Positions 22,776 through 32,500 of a DNA stretch of 64,000 bases are shown here, piece after piece. The stretch spans positions 61,644,975-61,708,974 of the forward strand of contig CM070877.1 in assembly GCA_036365515.1 (NCBI GenBank), read 5' to 3'. Source of the stretch: Torymus aiolomorphi (taxonomy: Eukaryota; Arthropoda; Insecta; Hymenoptera; Torymidae). Made by a program: the position numbers and the translations under genes. The notes under the pieces were generated by a model. The model saw only the letters and a list, made by a program, of their open reading frames with translations, did not search any database and had not been told where the DNA came from. The first letter of the stretch is position 1, and the number at the start of each line of letters is the position of its first letter.

Positions 22776-23094
22776 TGTTGGAAATGCTCGGATAATTTCC
22801 AGCACGCGCTTCTGTCCTCTGGTCTCCCCCCCCCCCCACTCCTAGTCAGCGAGCCCTTGTCTTACGCGTGCGAGCACGATCGAGTGTAAGCAGTCTCACT
22901 TCACGCTCTAAAGAAGTCACACGTGAGAAGGAGTATAAAAAAGAGTATAAAGTGCAAAGGTAGAAGAGGTAGTAGAGTATAGAATAGGAGTGTAAATAAG
23001 AAGGAGAGCAGATAGTAATAAAGAGTTTGGTACTGAATATATTTGTGTGTGTGAACCTTATTTCTCCTTCCCACTGCGACCACTTAGATTAACA
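22776..23094 (+). repeat. 3' LTR of the copia element
   Basis: The sequence starts TGTTGGAAATG and ends GATTAACA, giving TGTT...AACA termini over 319 bp. It follows a polypurine tract and the RNase H end. A TATA-like GAGTATAAAAAAGAG lies at about 22930. No 5' LTR copy is present in the window. Confidence 0.65.
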
Positions 23095-23524
23095 ATTATT
23101 TAAAAGAATGTATTTTTCTAAAATAAAGCAAACTATTGAAGCAGTTTCCAGTTTATTAATTTATAATTGATTTTTTATTGCAGAATATTTCCCAACAAAG
23201 ATATTTCAAATGTGCTTCTTCTGAATACATTATTGGGTACAGGATTTTATATCTACACACGAAAACATATAAAAAAATCAACCTCTGGTCACCGTGTTTT
23301 ATATAGGTAAGATCGATTAATTATTTACAGAAATTTTTCATAATCATAATTGTTCAGGTCGTTTTCACCTCATCAGCGACCTTATATAGCATATTTCGAT
23401 ACAAGTGTGCGAAGCGAGAGCGACAAAAACACCCGTGCAACGATCACTCCATATGTATCGAGCTTTTTTTTTATTAAGATTACTAAAAGTGTAATGGAAA
23501 AAAATTCACACCATGGATCCTTCT

Positions 23525-24580
23525 GAGCCTTAGTTTATTTATATACCGACGTTTCGGGCGTATAATTGACTCCCCTTTGCAAGGCTAAATAGCAACGAAC
23601 ATGCAAAAATATTAAACATAGCAGAAATTATGACAATTTAGACGCATTCAAATTAAACAAAAGAATTTTTTCTTAACATTTAAGCCATATATGAATTTAC
23701 AAAGCAGTCCTTGTGTGCACGTCGCGTGTCACAAATATTTTCTTTTTACAAAGCCTTGTTTGTAGATCACACACACTTGTAATGCAGTACCTGTATAATT
23801 ATTCATATTTAGAAAAGAGAGTTGTACGGACGAAAAACGGAATAAAAACTATGATAGGATGACCAAGAGAACAACTTACATGTTATTGATAAATACTTTA
23901 GTCATCATGTATGAAAGTTATCAAAATTATCAAAAATGCTTTACCCTGGATGTTACACTCTCAGTGTCAAAATGGACAATAGAAGTTTCGGGCATCGTCA
24001 ATGGTTATTTATACGACAATAAGTAGTGGGAACCGAAAATTCGTAAGCAAATTCAACATGATAACCTCGAAACAGAGTCGCGCTGGCCAATCAGCAATTA
24101 ATTTCTGCTCCGCACCAACGCGAATTCGTAGCATTATTAGGTTTTTTACAAGTGTTGGTTGATCTATTTTAACAATGTCAACTGTAGTTTTATAACAATC
24201 TTTTAGTTTGATGGTATCTAACTGTCTATTCATATTATTATTGACACTGTAAATGTGTAGCATCTCAGAAAACAATCTTTCATTCTTATAACTTTTGCAA
24301 TTCGCAATTTTAACATTATTAAAATCAATTTTGTGTTTATATAAATTTGTATGTTCGGCTAAAGCCGACGTGGTGCCAACATTCCTGACGCTACGCTTAT
24401 GTTCATTAGTGCGTACTTGTAATTGTCTGCCTGTCTGTTTAATATGTGACATATTACACTCAGCACAATTAACTGTATAAACTACACTACTTTTTTCTAA
24501 CTTATCGACATTATCATTACCTAATTTAATGTATTTAGAAGGTTTGTTGTTCGGTTTTTGTATCACCTTATAACTAATAG
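23525..24580 (-). mobile_element. Penelope-like element fragment
   Basis: The GIY-YIG ORF at 24009-24566 is followed, in minus-strand direction, by CCCGAAACTTC (about 23985) and CCCGAAACGTCGG (about 23550). This wording is typical of Penelope 3' regions. A further CAGGTCGTTTTCACCTCATC block lies at about 23356. The RT domain is missing, so the copy is 5'-truncated or partly deleted. Confidence 0.65.
24009..24566 (-). pseudogene. Penelope GIY-YIG endonuclease domain fragment
   Basis: In Penelope-like elements the C-terminal GIY-YIG nuclease nicks target DNA. Here the frame shows KSSVVYTVNCAECNMSHI followed by KQTGRQLQVRTNEHKRS at about residues 26-60. That matches the usual VVYxIxC...YIGQTGRxLxxRxxEH pattern, but the YIG is replaced by HIK, suggesting loss of activity. 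The frame starts inside the protein, has no RT part, and ends after a Lys/Asn-rich stretch. Confidence 0.65.
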
Positions 24581-24692
24581 TAATATAGTAATAGTCATTT
24601 TATTGCAAATATATGGTCAATTTACAAATGGTGTGTAATACTCATGTATAGAATACAACAAAAAAAAAACAGCCAAAAACAATTTAAATATA

Positions 24693-24745
24693 AATACAAG
24701 TAGTATACCCCTCGCTATGGGCCGTCACAACAAACTTGACCTCAA
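24693..24745 (+). repeat. Polinton left TIR with target duplication
   Basis: AATACA (24693-24698) precedes the TIR. The TIR matches the reverse complement of 39449-39496 over about 47 bp with about two substitutions (C/T near 24727 and A/G near 24743), then diverges or is indel-shifted. Confidence 0.9.
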
Positions 24746-25141
24746 CCGCAGGTGCCAGCTGGGGTCAAGGTCAAGAAGTCACATACAGACGTGTGTATGC
24801 GTGTGTGCGTGTTTCAGTCGGTTATTTGATATACATACGTAATCAAATCACACATTGCGTCAGCAAATTAAAATAGTTATGAGTATCTAATTTCAACTAA
24901 TTTTTTATTCTTTCAATTAAATAATTTAAAAATACTTATTTAAAAAATATTCAGATGCAAGCTAGCTTCATTTCTTGAAATAAAATTTAATTTATATAAG
25001 TTACAATTTAGAAATGAAAATTAAAAATTAACGGCTTTAAAAATATAATAAGTTGGGATTCAGAGGAAGGTAAGGAAGACAAAAAGAAGTACCTAGTAAG
25101 TATATCCAAATTTTTCTATTTATTATCAAATAATATAGTAT

Positions 25142-25906
25142 TTAATACATCAACAATTCTTGGCATCTGTAATGATACAATCTGATACAAAACATCAGCA
25201 ACATCGCACTTAGGTAGAGACGCTTGATCAAAAGATGTAAAGAAAAATCTTTACATTGCTTTTCTACACTAGAGGTTATTTCGTCTATTACATCATTATC
25301 AACTAAATTTACAACGTCTTTTACAATACTAGGTGTATACAGTTGTACTTGTGCTTCATGCATGAGACTACTTTTAGTTTTAATAAACTCCATAACGTCG
25401 CAGGTAAGACATCGTACACTACTCGCAATAGAATTTAAATATTTCAGACGAGTATCGACACACTTTACAATAAATTCTTGGAGACAATCAAAAGTAAGTT
25501 TTTTCATTACTAAACTATGGCGAAACCGCTTGATTCGACCAACACCGGGCCTCCTGTCTTCTTCAATTTCGATTGCTTTTTCCTGGTGACATGTGGTGAA
25601 TTTTAAAGTCCAACCGTTTCCGTAAATTTTCTGGTCCTTTAAACTATTATCAAGTCCACGAAAATATTTATCAATGTCATCCAAACTTGTTTTGAATTCT
25701 TTCCAGCCATTGTATAAAAATGTAACACTTTCAAAGTCATTCGATAATAGTCGAATCACAGGTTTGCAGCACTCGTCGTCGAACTTGTCGACGAGCTCGT
25801 CATATTCCAAACCAACAATTACCTTCTTGGTGAACGATTTATTTAAGGCGTACAACGTACAAAAGACTTGATGTGGGTGTTGTGCAGCTCGTGGTAGGGT
25901 CGCCAT
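25142..25906 (-). CDS. Polinton-encoded hypothetical protein
   Basis: An unbroken 254-codon frame starting MATLPRAAQH. I do not recognise it. It has no P-loop, so it is not the missing packaging ATPase, and no zinc or protease motif. It is mostly alpha-helix-like with several Cys residues. A basic stretch around RPGVGRIKRFRHSLVMKK lies at about residues 118-135, and the C-terminus is hydrophobic. It is the last minus-strand gene before the left TIR, downstream of the protease, so it may share the late capsid-gene cluster's expression. The upstream region 25910-26145 separates it from the protease end. Its intactness next to broken genes suggests recent decay or relaxed selection only in places. 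Confidence 0.6.
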   Translation of the reverse strand: MATLPRAAQHPHQVFCTLYALNKSFTKKVIVGLEYDELVDKFDDECCKPVIRLLSNDFESVTFLYNGWKEFKTSLDDIDKYFRGLDNSLKDQKIYGNGWTLKFTTCHQEKAIEIEEDRRPGVGRIKRFRHSLVMKKLTFDCLQEFIVKCVDTRLKYLNSIASSVRCLTCDVMEFIKTKSSLMHEAQVQLYTPSIVKDVVNLVDNDVIDEITSSVEKQCKDFSLHLLIKRLYLSAMLLMFCIRLYHYRCQELLMY

Positions 25907-26147
25907 GGCGATCCGCGTATCTTTACGAGTAGAAAGCGACTGGTGCTAAAGACTGAAGCGATCCTTTAAATACAGCTCTTCAAACTATGCACATGGTTAA
26001 AAAAGTGCAGACGTTCGAGAAGTAAAGAATGAGACGAGCAAGGTTAAACAATGACGCACATGTAGTTGAAACGGTTAAATTTCCATGGCACACGTTGTAT
26101 CGTCTTACATCAAAACTTCTTTCGCGTGATAATAGAAATGCTGACAA

Positions 26148-26634
26148 TTATAACAAAAACATTTTAGAGCAAGAGTTTTGTAAACATCTGAGGAAGCATC
26201 CACCGTTGCCAATGAAATTTCCGTCAGCTTTTTTATAGCGCACATAGCGTCTAACTACGTTATAATTTTTCTCCAAGGTGACAGAAAAATTATCCAGAAA
26301 CTTCTTGAAACCTAAACCATTACTCATATAGCTTAAAAACATAATACAATATTGACCACATACATCGGATGCGTCATTTTGAAGTAATTTTTTCGCAAAC
26401 GGCTTATGTGATCGGTATTATAGGTGGTAATCCAAAACTATCAAAGTATAGACCGTTAGAAGATCTATCGACGTAGAATGCAACCCAATGCATGCCAGGC
26501 TTGGTATGGTCGTCAGTGTTAACGATGAACGCCGTCGGCTTGGTCCACACCCGCGGGATTTGATCGGCTGCGAATACACCTACAGTATGCGACTGGATTG
26601 GTGAAAGGATCTTCAATACTTGAAGGCTGTCCAT
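26148..26634 (-). pseudogene. PRO: Polinton adenovirus-like cysteine protease (frameshifted)
   Basis: This protease family matures capsid proteins. The frame starting at 26634 has GVFAADQIP at about residues 18-26, then TAFIVNTDDHTKPGMHWVAF with the catalytic His in MHWVAF, then LYFDSFGLPP carrying the acidic residue. It runs into a stop at 26404. In the next phase the sequence continues with VCGQYCIMFL, holding the usual glutamine and catalytic cysteine block, and ends at 26148. A single-base shift near 26405 therefore separates His/Asp from Cys. It overlaps the end of the upstream unnamed ORF. All expected active-site residues can still be seen, in two phases. Confidence 0.8.
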
Positions 26635-27178
26635 TGTGAAGATCGATTAAATTTTTATTTAGATAACCAAGGTGTGAATATAAGTAGCCTTTCAAACGAT
26701 AAGCGTGATTTAACGCACATCGATATTTATGACCCGAAAATTTTAATGTGTGATGCATACAATATACATTAGATGATAACTTATCGAACGGAGGACTATC
26801 TACATCATACTCCAAATTGATGATTTCGTTTGCTATAATTTTATGAAGCATCAACCACTTTGTACTGCCTCTAACGTAAATTTTTCGAGCACTTTTTGAT
26901 AAATCTTGCAGAGTTTTATGAAACACTTTCAAATCAACTTCACCTTCCAAGTAATTAATGCCGTGGCAATGCTGAGTTAACCAATTATTTTGTCTTCTAA
27001 TTTCAGCGCTCAAATCATCTACACAAGCCGTCGGAGCCATTAACCAATGACCGTGAAAATCACTATTAAGAGCAACAACAGCGATTTCCTTTGGTGCATT
27101 GTTATTGTCAGTATCTCTGAAACACTGGATATCTATAACTAAATCCATCGTTTTTATGTAGCTTGCAATGACGATCAC
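26519..27178 (-). CDS. Conserved unnamed Polinton-associated protein
   Basis: The frame allows 219 residues. ATG at about 27148 (MDLVIDIQCF) is the likelier start, since the block following it is what I recall as the conserved N-terminus of this family in insect genomes. Recognisable blocks are KEIAVVALNSDFHGHW, NNWLTQHCHGINYLEGE and KIYVRGSTKWLMLHKI, then SSNVYCMHH. The function is unknown and no catalytic motif is certain. It lies between the capsid gene and the protease and overlaps the protease start by about 116 bp in another phase. The last 35-40 residues are probably an artefact of reading into the protease, so the true stop may have been lost. Confidence 0.6.
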   Translation of the reverse strand: MIVIASYIKTMDLVIDIQCFRDTDNNNAPKEIAVVALNSDFHGHWLMAPTACVDDLSAEIRRQNNWLTQHCHGINYLEGEVDLKVFHKTLQDLSKSARKIYVRGSTKWLMLHKIIANEIINLEYDVDSPPFDKLSSNVYCMHHTLKFSGHKYRCALNHAYRLKGYLYSHLGYLNKNLIDLHNGQPSSIEDPFTNPVAYCRCIRSRSNPAGVDQADGVHR

Positions 27179-27257
27179 GACTCAAAACGTACTGCCCATC
27201 AAGAAACAAATCTTCCACGTATATGTAGTACAACAACGCCATCTGCACTTTGTTATT

Positions 27258-28577
27258 CTAACCACTAAAGTCTACAATAGCTTGACGCGATACATCTGCT
27301 TCCAAAATATTATCGTACTCAGCATAGACAATACAATTTATAGCATTGGCTAATGCTTCAGCGAATCCTACATCTAATCTGACGCTACCGTACTTAATCA
27401 AATTCCAATGAGTGCATTCGTTAGCCGATAGATCGGGAGTTAAATCAAACGCGAAAAGACAATAGCCATTAGGATATGATTCACGCGAGATTTCATTACC
27501 CTCGTTTAAAAAATGTACGCCTGTTCCAGAAAATAATGTATGATAAGCATCAATGTATAATTTGCTAGCTCCGAAATTAGGTTGTAGTGGTTTAGAAGGT
27601 ATTTGTATAGCGTCAACATATAAGCATAGAAAATTTATATTAAAATGTTCAAAGTTAAACGGATTTAGAGCTCCATCGCCGTTGAAAGCCTTATTGTCAA
27701 CAAAACCGATTATAATTCGTTTTGGGAGTTGACCTAATATTATATTATCCAAAGTTTCAGCGTGAATACCTCTATGCATTGTTCCAGCTTTAACATCAAC
27801 CCTCGTGAGAGGATATTTCGCAGTTGTCTTTGAAAGTGATTGGGCGTATACTAGTAATATACCCGGACTAATTTTGACTCGCCTAACTAAAAGATTAGCT
27901 TCGTCGATATGTACAGAGTAACAACCCGTAGGATCCATGAGACAAAAACTATCGCGAGACCTTACTAATCGCACTCTTACCTCGACACCGTTTATTAATA
28001 ATTTTTCTTGATTGAACACGTCGCAGTGAAGATGGCCAATCATGTCAACTGATTTTGTTGCCAACAGTAATTTGCGACGTTGCACAAGGCCTGCATTTGC
28101 ATCTTGATCGTCGTCCATTTTTCCAGCAGTATCGTTGTACCACAGCACACTCGTCAAATGCGAAGTTTTTGCAGTAGGTCCATAATTTAATAAAGTTTCA
28201 AGGTACGCTCTGTAAGCGTACGCGTTTGTAGGGGGTGATACCGGTTTTTGATTAAAAAATACACCCACTTGATTAAATAAAGAATGCATAAAATTATTGG
28301 CAGGACCGACTTTGGGTACCTGGTCTGTAGCGGCTTGTGGTACGTCAACCATAGTTTGTAGACTTACTCGCAGACTAAGCATCGTATGAGCAAGATCAAT
28401 ATATTCTTCCCCATTGCCCGGTAACACAAATTCTATAGGTGAGTCATCAGTTAAAGACGATATTGGTTTATATTGTATCCAGTGTGAATTTTCTATCGTT
28501 GTTTGAGTTGGAGGAATTTCAAATAGAAACAACTCCGACTTGAGACACTCGCACGAATGGGTGTGTAAAAATGCCAT
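27258..28577 (-). CDS. Polinton major capsid-like protein (F54H12.2-like)
   Basis: A complete 439-codon frame from MAFLHTHSCECLKSELFLFE to VDFSG. The opening block and SHWIQYKPISSLTDDSPIEF, NFMHSLFNQVGVFFNQKPVS and YRAYLETLLNYG are the signature of the F54H12.2-like family of metazoan Maverick elements. From published work on Polinton capsids, this family position corresponds to the double jelly-roll major capsid protein; I did not model the fold. The beta-rich composition fits. It is followed, in the direction of transcription, by the unnamed protein and protease, and preceded by the core gene with only 5 bp between. No stop or shift is present, unlike polymerase and penton. Confidence 0.75.
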   Translation of the reverse strand: MAFLHTHSCECLKSELFLFEIPPTQTTIENSHWIQYKPISSLTDDSPIEFVLPGNGEEYIDLAHTMLSLRVSLQTMVDVPQAATDQVPKVGPANNFMHSLFNQVGVFFNQKPVSPPTNAYAYRAYLETLLNYGPTAKTSHLTSVLWYNDTAGKMDDDQDANAGLVQRRKLLLATKSVDMIGHLHCDVFNQEKLLINGVEVRVRLVRSRDSFCLMDPTGCYSVHIDEANLLVRRVKISPGILLVYAQSLSKTTAKYPLTRVDVKAGTMHRGIHAETLDNIILGQLPKRIIIGFVDNKAFNGDGALNPFNFEHFNINFLCLYVDAIQIPSKPLQPNFGASKLYIDAYHTLFSGTGVHFLNEGNEISRESYPNGYCLFAFDLTPDLSANECTHWNLIKYGSVRLDVGFAEALANAINCIVYAEYDNILEADVSRQAIVDFSG

Positions 28578-28582
28578 CTTAT

Positions 28583-29158
28583 CTATCCAAAAATATCTCT
28601 CGTGGTTCTCTTCTTCTTTTGTTTCGTTTGTTTTCTCTTAGCCTTGCCTCTTTTCGAACTATTAGACTTGCGTTTTCTTGTTTTCCTTTTTCTAGAGCTG
28701 CTCTTCTTCTTTTTACCTCTGTGATTTGTATCAGAGCCAGGGCTCATTCGCAACTGAAGTGGTAAGCCGTAGCGTGGTAATTTATATCCAGACCCCTCCA
28801 TTAGCTTATCCAATTTCTCCTCTGCTTTTCGTTTGAGAACTTCGCCAGGTTCTTTAAAGCGTTTGCGAATCGACTCTTTAAACGGAATGTTTCGCTCGGT
28901 AACATTAGACATAATGTTCATACCGGTACGCACAGCCTCCTTCCTAACAGCCTTGGCTCCACGAGTGAAAAGTGGGAGAACGCGACGGAAAATTCCAGCC
29001 AAAAATGAACCAATACCGCCGTGCCCCCTTTGGTAGGGGGATTCAACATAAATACGTCCAACCCTACCATTAATCCATTGACCCCCACCAAACACCTCCC
29101 CTTCGCTATATCCACCGCCAATTTGCATGTTGAAGTATTCTTGGTAACGCTCCATCAC
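28583..29158 (-). CDS. Polinton basic core / pVI-like virion protein
   Basis: The intact 191-codon frame begins MMERYQEYFNMQIGGG. The central block GSFLAGIFRRVLPLFTRGAK (about residues 50-69) is amphipathic and glycine/basic. It continues into a conserved helix-like region, then KRKAEEKLDKLMEGSGYK. The C-terminal third is almost wholly Lys/Arg/Ser (KKKKSSSRKRKTRKRK and onward), as in DNA-condensing core proteins. This layout is familiar from Polinton and adintovirus proteins compared with adenovirus pVI/pX; the assignment is by layout and remembered family resemblance. It sits between penton and major capsid with 1-5 bp spacings, suggesting one transcription unit. Confidence 0.7.
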   Translation of the reverse strand: MMERYQEYFNMQIGGGYSEGEVFGGGQWINGRVGRIYVESPYQRGHGGIGSFLAGIFRRVLPLFTRGAKAVRKEAVRTGMNIMSNVTERNIPFKESIRKRFKEPGEVLKRKAEEKLDKLMEGSGYKLPRYGLPLQLRMSPGSDTNHRGKKKKSSSRKRKTRKRKSNSSKRGKAKRKQTKQKKKRTTRDIFG

Positions 29159-29159
29159 T

Positions 29160-29694
29160 GTATTAAAAATGAGTTGTCAAGTTTCTTGAAATGAAGTGTC
29201 ACCGTCAGAGTACCGTAATCAAATGGGATCGCACGGCCACTTTGGTCCCTTATATCGATTTCGATTGTCTGAAATGAGTTGAATAATCAAGGTATGTACA
29301 TGGGTGGGGAGAAACTCTTGATTCTCGTACTACCATACGTGTAATCATCATCGATGTTTAACGATACTGCTCGCAACAATCCCGATTGAACGTCACCTAT
29401 TACGTAAGGCTCGCAAATATCGCTATAAATCATAAGCATGGATGGAAGCCCATTGGAGAGATGAGCAGATCTATCACTTACTACTGATTCTTCATCTCTT
29501 ATAAAAATACTATTCGTGTTTTCGAATCCCAAAATTTTTCGCAACTTCTTGGATAAACAAAGTTGGTGACTGAATTCAGAGCAAGTTATATTTGTACAAA
29601 CTCTGTAGACTGTCACGTAACCACCGGGATCGACACCGAATTCCAAATGGCCCTCTATACAGTTTAAATTATTTAGCTCGCTTATTATAATCAT
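29160..29694 (-). pseudogene. Polinton penton/minor capsid protein, truncated and with a stop
   Basis: The minus-strand frame 29694-29287 encodes 135 residues with LSNGLPSMLMIYSDICEPYV and VIGDVQSGLLRAVSLN. These are the conserved blocks of the Polinton minor (single jelly-roll) capsid protein family. One in-frame TGA at 29287 separates it from a further in-frame stretch that carries the usual C-terminal block (IEIDIRDQSGRAIPFDYG) and ends at the next stop near 29160. The N-terminal part, normally over 100 residues more, is absent, because the Penelope insertion and a probable deletion lie upstream (29695-31644). It is therefore not a functional gene here. Confidence 0.72.
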
Positions 29695-29849
29695 TAAAAA
29701 TATTACTTATGTCGACTGCAATTTAATATCAACTGATAAGAATTTTTCCATCGGTCTTACAGTCTTACAAATTAAATTAAAATAATTAATATTTATGGCA
29801 GTCAGATTGCCCTTGTTTATAATCACCCCCGCAGAATCTGAAATAAAAA

Positions 29850-31644
29850 CTTAATTAAAATCTGGAAAAAACTTTGTTAGCAAAGGACGATCTGACTGCC
29901 CACCACCACCACATTGTCCGACGTTTCGAGCCTGCTCCGGCTCCTCCTCAGGGACTGAAATAAAACCCGCGATACACCTCCTTATATACCATGCACCCAT
30001 ACCCCCTTCTTTTCTCTTACCCCACCACCCTCCACATTCCCCTCTCCAACTTGCCATTCTCACTTAAATTAATAAAGAATGATAAATGTTATCTAATTTA
30101 CTTGACTCTATCATTAAATTTACATTATTCCGATTTCTTAGAATGTGAATACTTTCAAGGCTTTCCCTCTTATATTTATTCTTAATCCCCTGTTCCAAAA
30201 TATCCACACTCCCAAAATCGAAAGAATGCAAACTATTTAAACAATGTTCTTTCAAACCCGATGTACAACTTGAGCTGCGTAAACTATATTGATGTTCATA
30301 TATTCTCTTTTTCAAATATCTACCCGTTTGACCAATATAACAACCATTACAATCCCTACAATTAATTTTATAAACAACTCCCGATTTCAAACATTTATCA
30401 TCCTTGTCTTTACAATTACTAAATAACCTTTCTAAATTATTATCATTTCTAAAGAAAACTTGAATATTATGTTTACTAAAAACCCTTCTAATCCTTTCCG
30501 ACAAACCTCTAACATATGGTAAACTAAAATATGCATTCTTTCCATTTCTATTCCTTGTTTGATTATCTACCCGCTGCTTCAATCCACCATTATAAATTTC
30601 CCACACTCTCTCATCAATCATTTTATCAATAAATTTTACGGGATAACTATTTTTAATAAATGTTTCTCTAACTAAATTTAAATTCTTTTTCCTAAAATCT
30701 TTATGTGACAATTTAATCGCTCTGTCAATGACACCTTTGATCGCACCTGTCTTGTTTCCGAATTGGTGGTGAGAATCAAAATTTAAAAATCTACCTGACC
30801 ATGTAGGTTTTCTATACCAATCTAATTTCACTCTATTATTATTACCTCTAATGACTCTAATATCTAAAAACTCAATTGATAATCTTTCTCAACTTCTTTT
30901 GTGAATTTAATTCTATCATGGATAGAATTAAACACATCCACCATTTCATCCACAAAACATTCTGGTACAACTGCAAAAATGTCATCAACATATCTTTTAA
31001 AAATAATTGGCTGAAAAACCAACTTAGACAAAGCAATACTTTCCAATTTTTCCATTACTAAATTGGCTATAACAGGTGACAAAGGTGATCCCATTGGACA
31101 ACCATATCTTTGTTCATATAGACTATTATCAAAAGAAAAAATTGTGTTTTTAAAAACCAAATTAAGTGCCTTTATAAATTCATCTTTTGTTAAACTAGTA
31201 TGTACTTTAATTTCAGACCATTTATCTTGTATAATATCATTCAACAACTCTAAAGGTATATTTGTAAACAAAGATACTACATCCAATGAAACCATCCTAT
31301 GATCATTCGGAATAATAATATCTTTCATTATACCATAAAAACTCCAACTATCTTTAATATATGAATTTGTTTTACCCACTATCTTGAACAATATATTAGA
31401 CAAAAATCTAGCAAGTCTATACGTCGGAAAATTTATCGATGATATTATTATTCTATATGTCAACTGTTCTTTGTGAATCTTAGGAAGCCCATAACATTTA
31501 GCTACAGTGCCATTTTCACATTTTAAATATTTAAACATACTATCTTTAATATAAGCTTTTGTTTTCCAATGCATCAATAATTCTTTCAATTTATCTTGTA
31601 GTCTGATGATTTCCTCATCTGCCAAGTCTTCTAAATAATAAACT
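29850..31644 (-). mobile_element. Penelope-like element inserted in the Polinton, 5'-truncated
   Basis: RT (about 31625-30864) and GIY-YIG (30831-30064) are followed by a 3' region with CTCGAAACGTCGG (about 29920-29932), typical of Penelope elements. The 5' end is cut in the RT domain and joins the Polinton integrase frame directly at about 31625-31645. A target duplication could not be determined. The insertion separates integrase from penton and may have removed parts of both. Confidence 0.8.
30064..31625 (-). pseudogene. Penelope reverse transcriptase plus GIY-YIG endonuclease
   Basis: The RT frame (31625-30864) shows YGLPKIHK, RMVSLDVVSLFTNIP, YGCPMGSPLSPVIANL and FKRYVDDIF, which are the palm motifs including the catalytic DD. 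It ends at a stop near 30864. The next phase (30831-30064) carries LDWYRKPTWSGRFLNF, GVVYKINCRDCNGCYIGQTG and a helical C-terminus with HILRNRNNVNLMIESSKLDN. A frameshift at about 30870 separates the halves. The N-terminal third of the RT protein is missing. Apart from the shift the domains are well conserved, so the insertion is fairly young. Confidence 0.85.
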
Positions 31645-31661
31645 GCAGGCGGACGCGTCGT

Positions 31662-32500
31662 TCAGATTCGTGTAATTTTAAAAATCTCTAGTGTCCAGCC
31701 ATTCTCATATCCTTCAGCGAAAACGTTCTTTGCACGACTGACGCACACCAAGTGACCGACGCAGTATTTAAGAGTTTTAAAAACACGATTACCATATCGA
31801 CGTTGTAAATTTTCACGAGCTTTGGCTGCATTGTGCAGTGTTACGACAGCTGGCACCATTTTTGTGGCCGAATGTTTGGTATGATTGTACGCCTCTACGA
31901 TATTCTGCAAAACATCAACATACCTTCGAGTATTTTTGTGAGTAAAATACCGCCATGTTCTTTCTTTTATAGTTCTTATGAATCTTTCCACAATGGCAGC
32001 TTTTACATCTGGACTGCGTCCCACTCTAAACGCTATACCGTGCTTTGAGAGATCCCTCTGCAGCGCCTTGCCGATAAATTCTTTACCTTTATCAGTTTGA
32101 AGACATATTGGTTTCCTTCCGTTACTTCTCGACAAAATACGCACAAATCATCAGCGACATTTCTCGAAGTTTTGTCCTTGACAGGTTCAACCCATGTGTA
32201 TTTGCTGAGAACATCGATAACAGTTAAAACGTAGCTGTAGCCATCGTTGTAAGATTTTATAGATTTCATGTCCATCAAATCAGCTTTCCACACGTCATCG
32301 AAATTGCGCACATTATAATTACGTCTAGGAAAACAATGTCGAACAGGTCTATGCAAGTTATAAGCGTCTTGACTCTCAAGCCATTCAATAATACTTTGAC
32401 GATCGTATTTTTTACGCGTAGCTCGCAAAAGTTTATCAGCACCAGTGTACGTCGAAGGCCGATGTGCTTCGTAATAAAGTTTTTCAAACGTTTTATTCAT
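31662..32500 (-). pseudogene. INT: Polinton retroviral-type integrase (frameshifted, interrupted)
   Basis: This enzyme inserts the linear element and makes the 6-bp duplication. The N-terminal frame (32500-32033) starts MNKTFEKLYYE and has FDDVWKADLMDMKSI with the first catalytic Asp, then YVLTVIDVLSKYTWV. After a frameshift near 32130 the second frame (32144-31662) carries CLQTDKGKEFIG with Asp and AAIVERFIRTIKER with Glu, spaced D-X34-E. The SH3/chromo-like C-terminal part is cut: a TGA at 31662 follows IFKITRI. A further in-frame stretch then reads directly into the Penelope RT. It overlaps the start of the phospholipase gene's 3' end by 8 bp. Confidence 0.85.

Noticed and set aside
26029..26238. 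Plus-strand 69-codon frame opposite the protease end
   Set aside because: It lies antisense to the protease C-terminal part and has no recognisable motif, so it is probably a shadow.
27258..29158. Host genes encoding viral-like structural proteins (domesticated)
   Set aside because: They lie within the TIR-bounded Polinton in standard order. Intactness alone does not show domestication.
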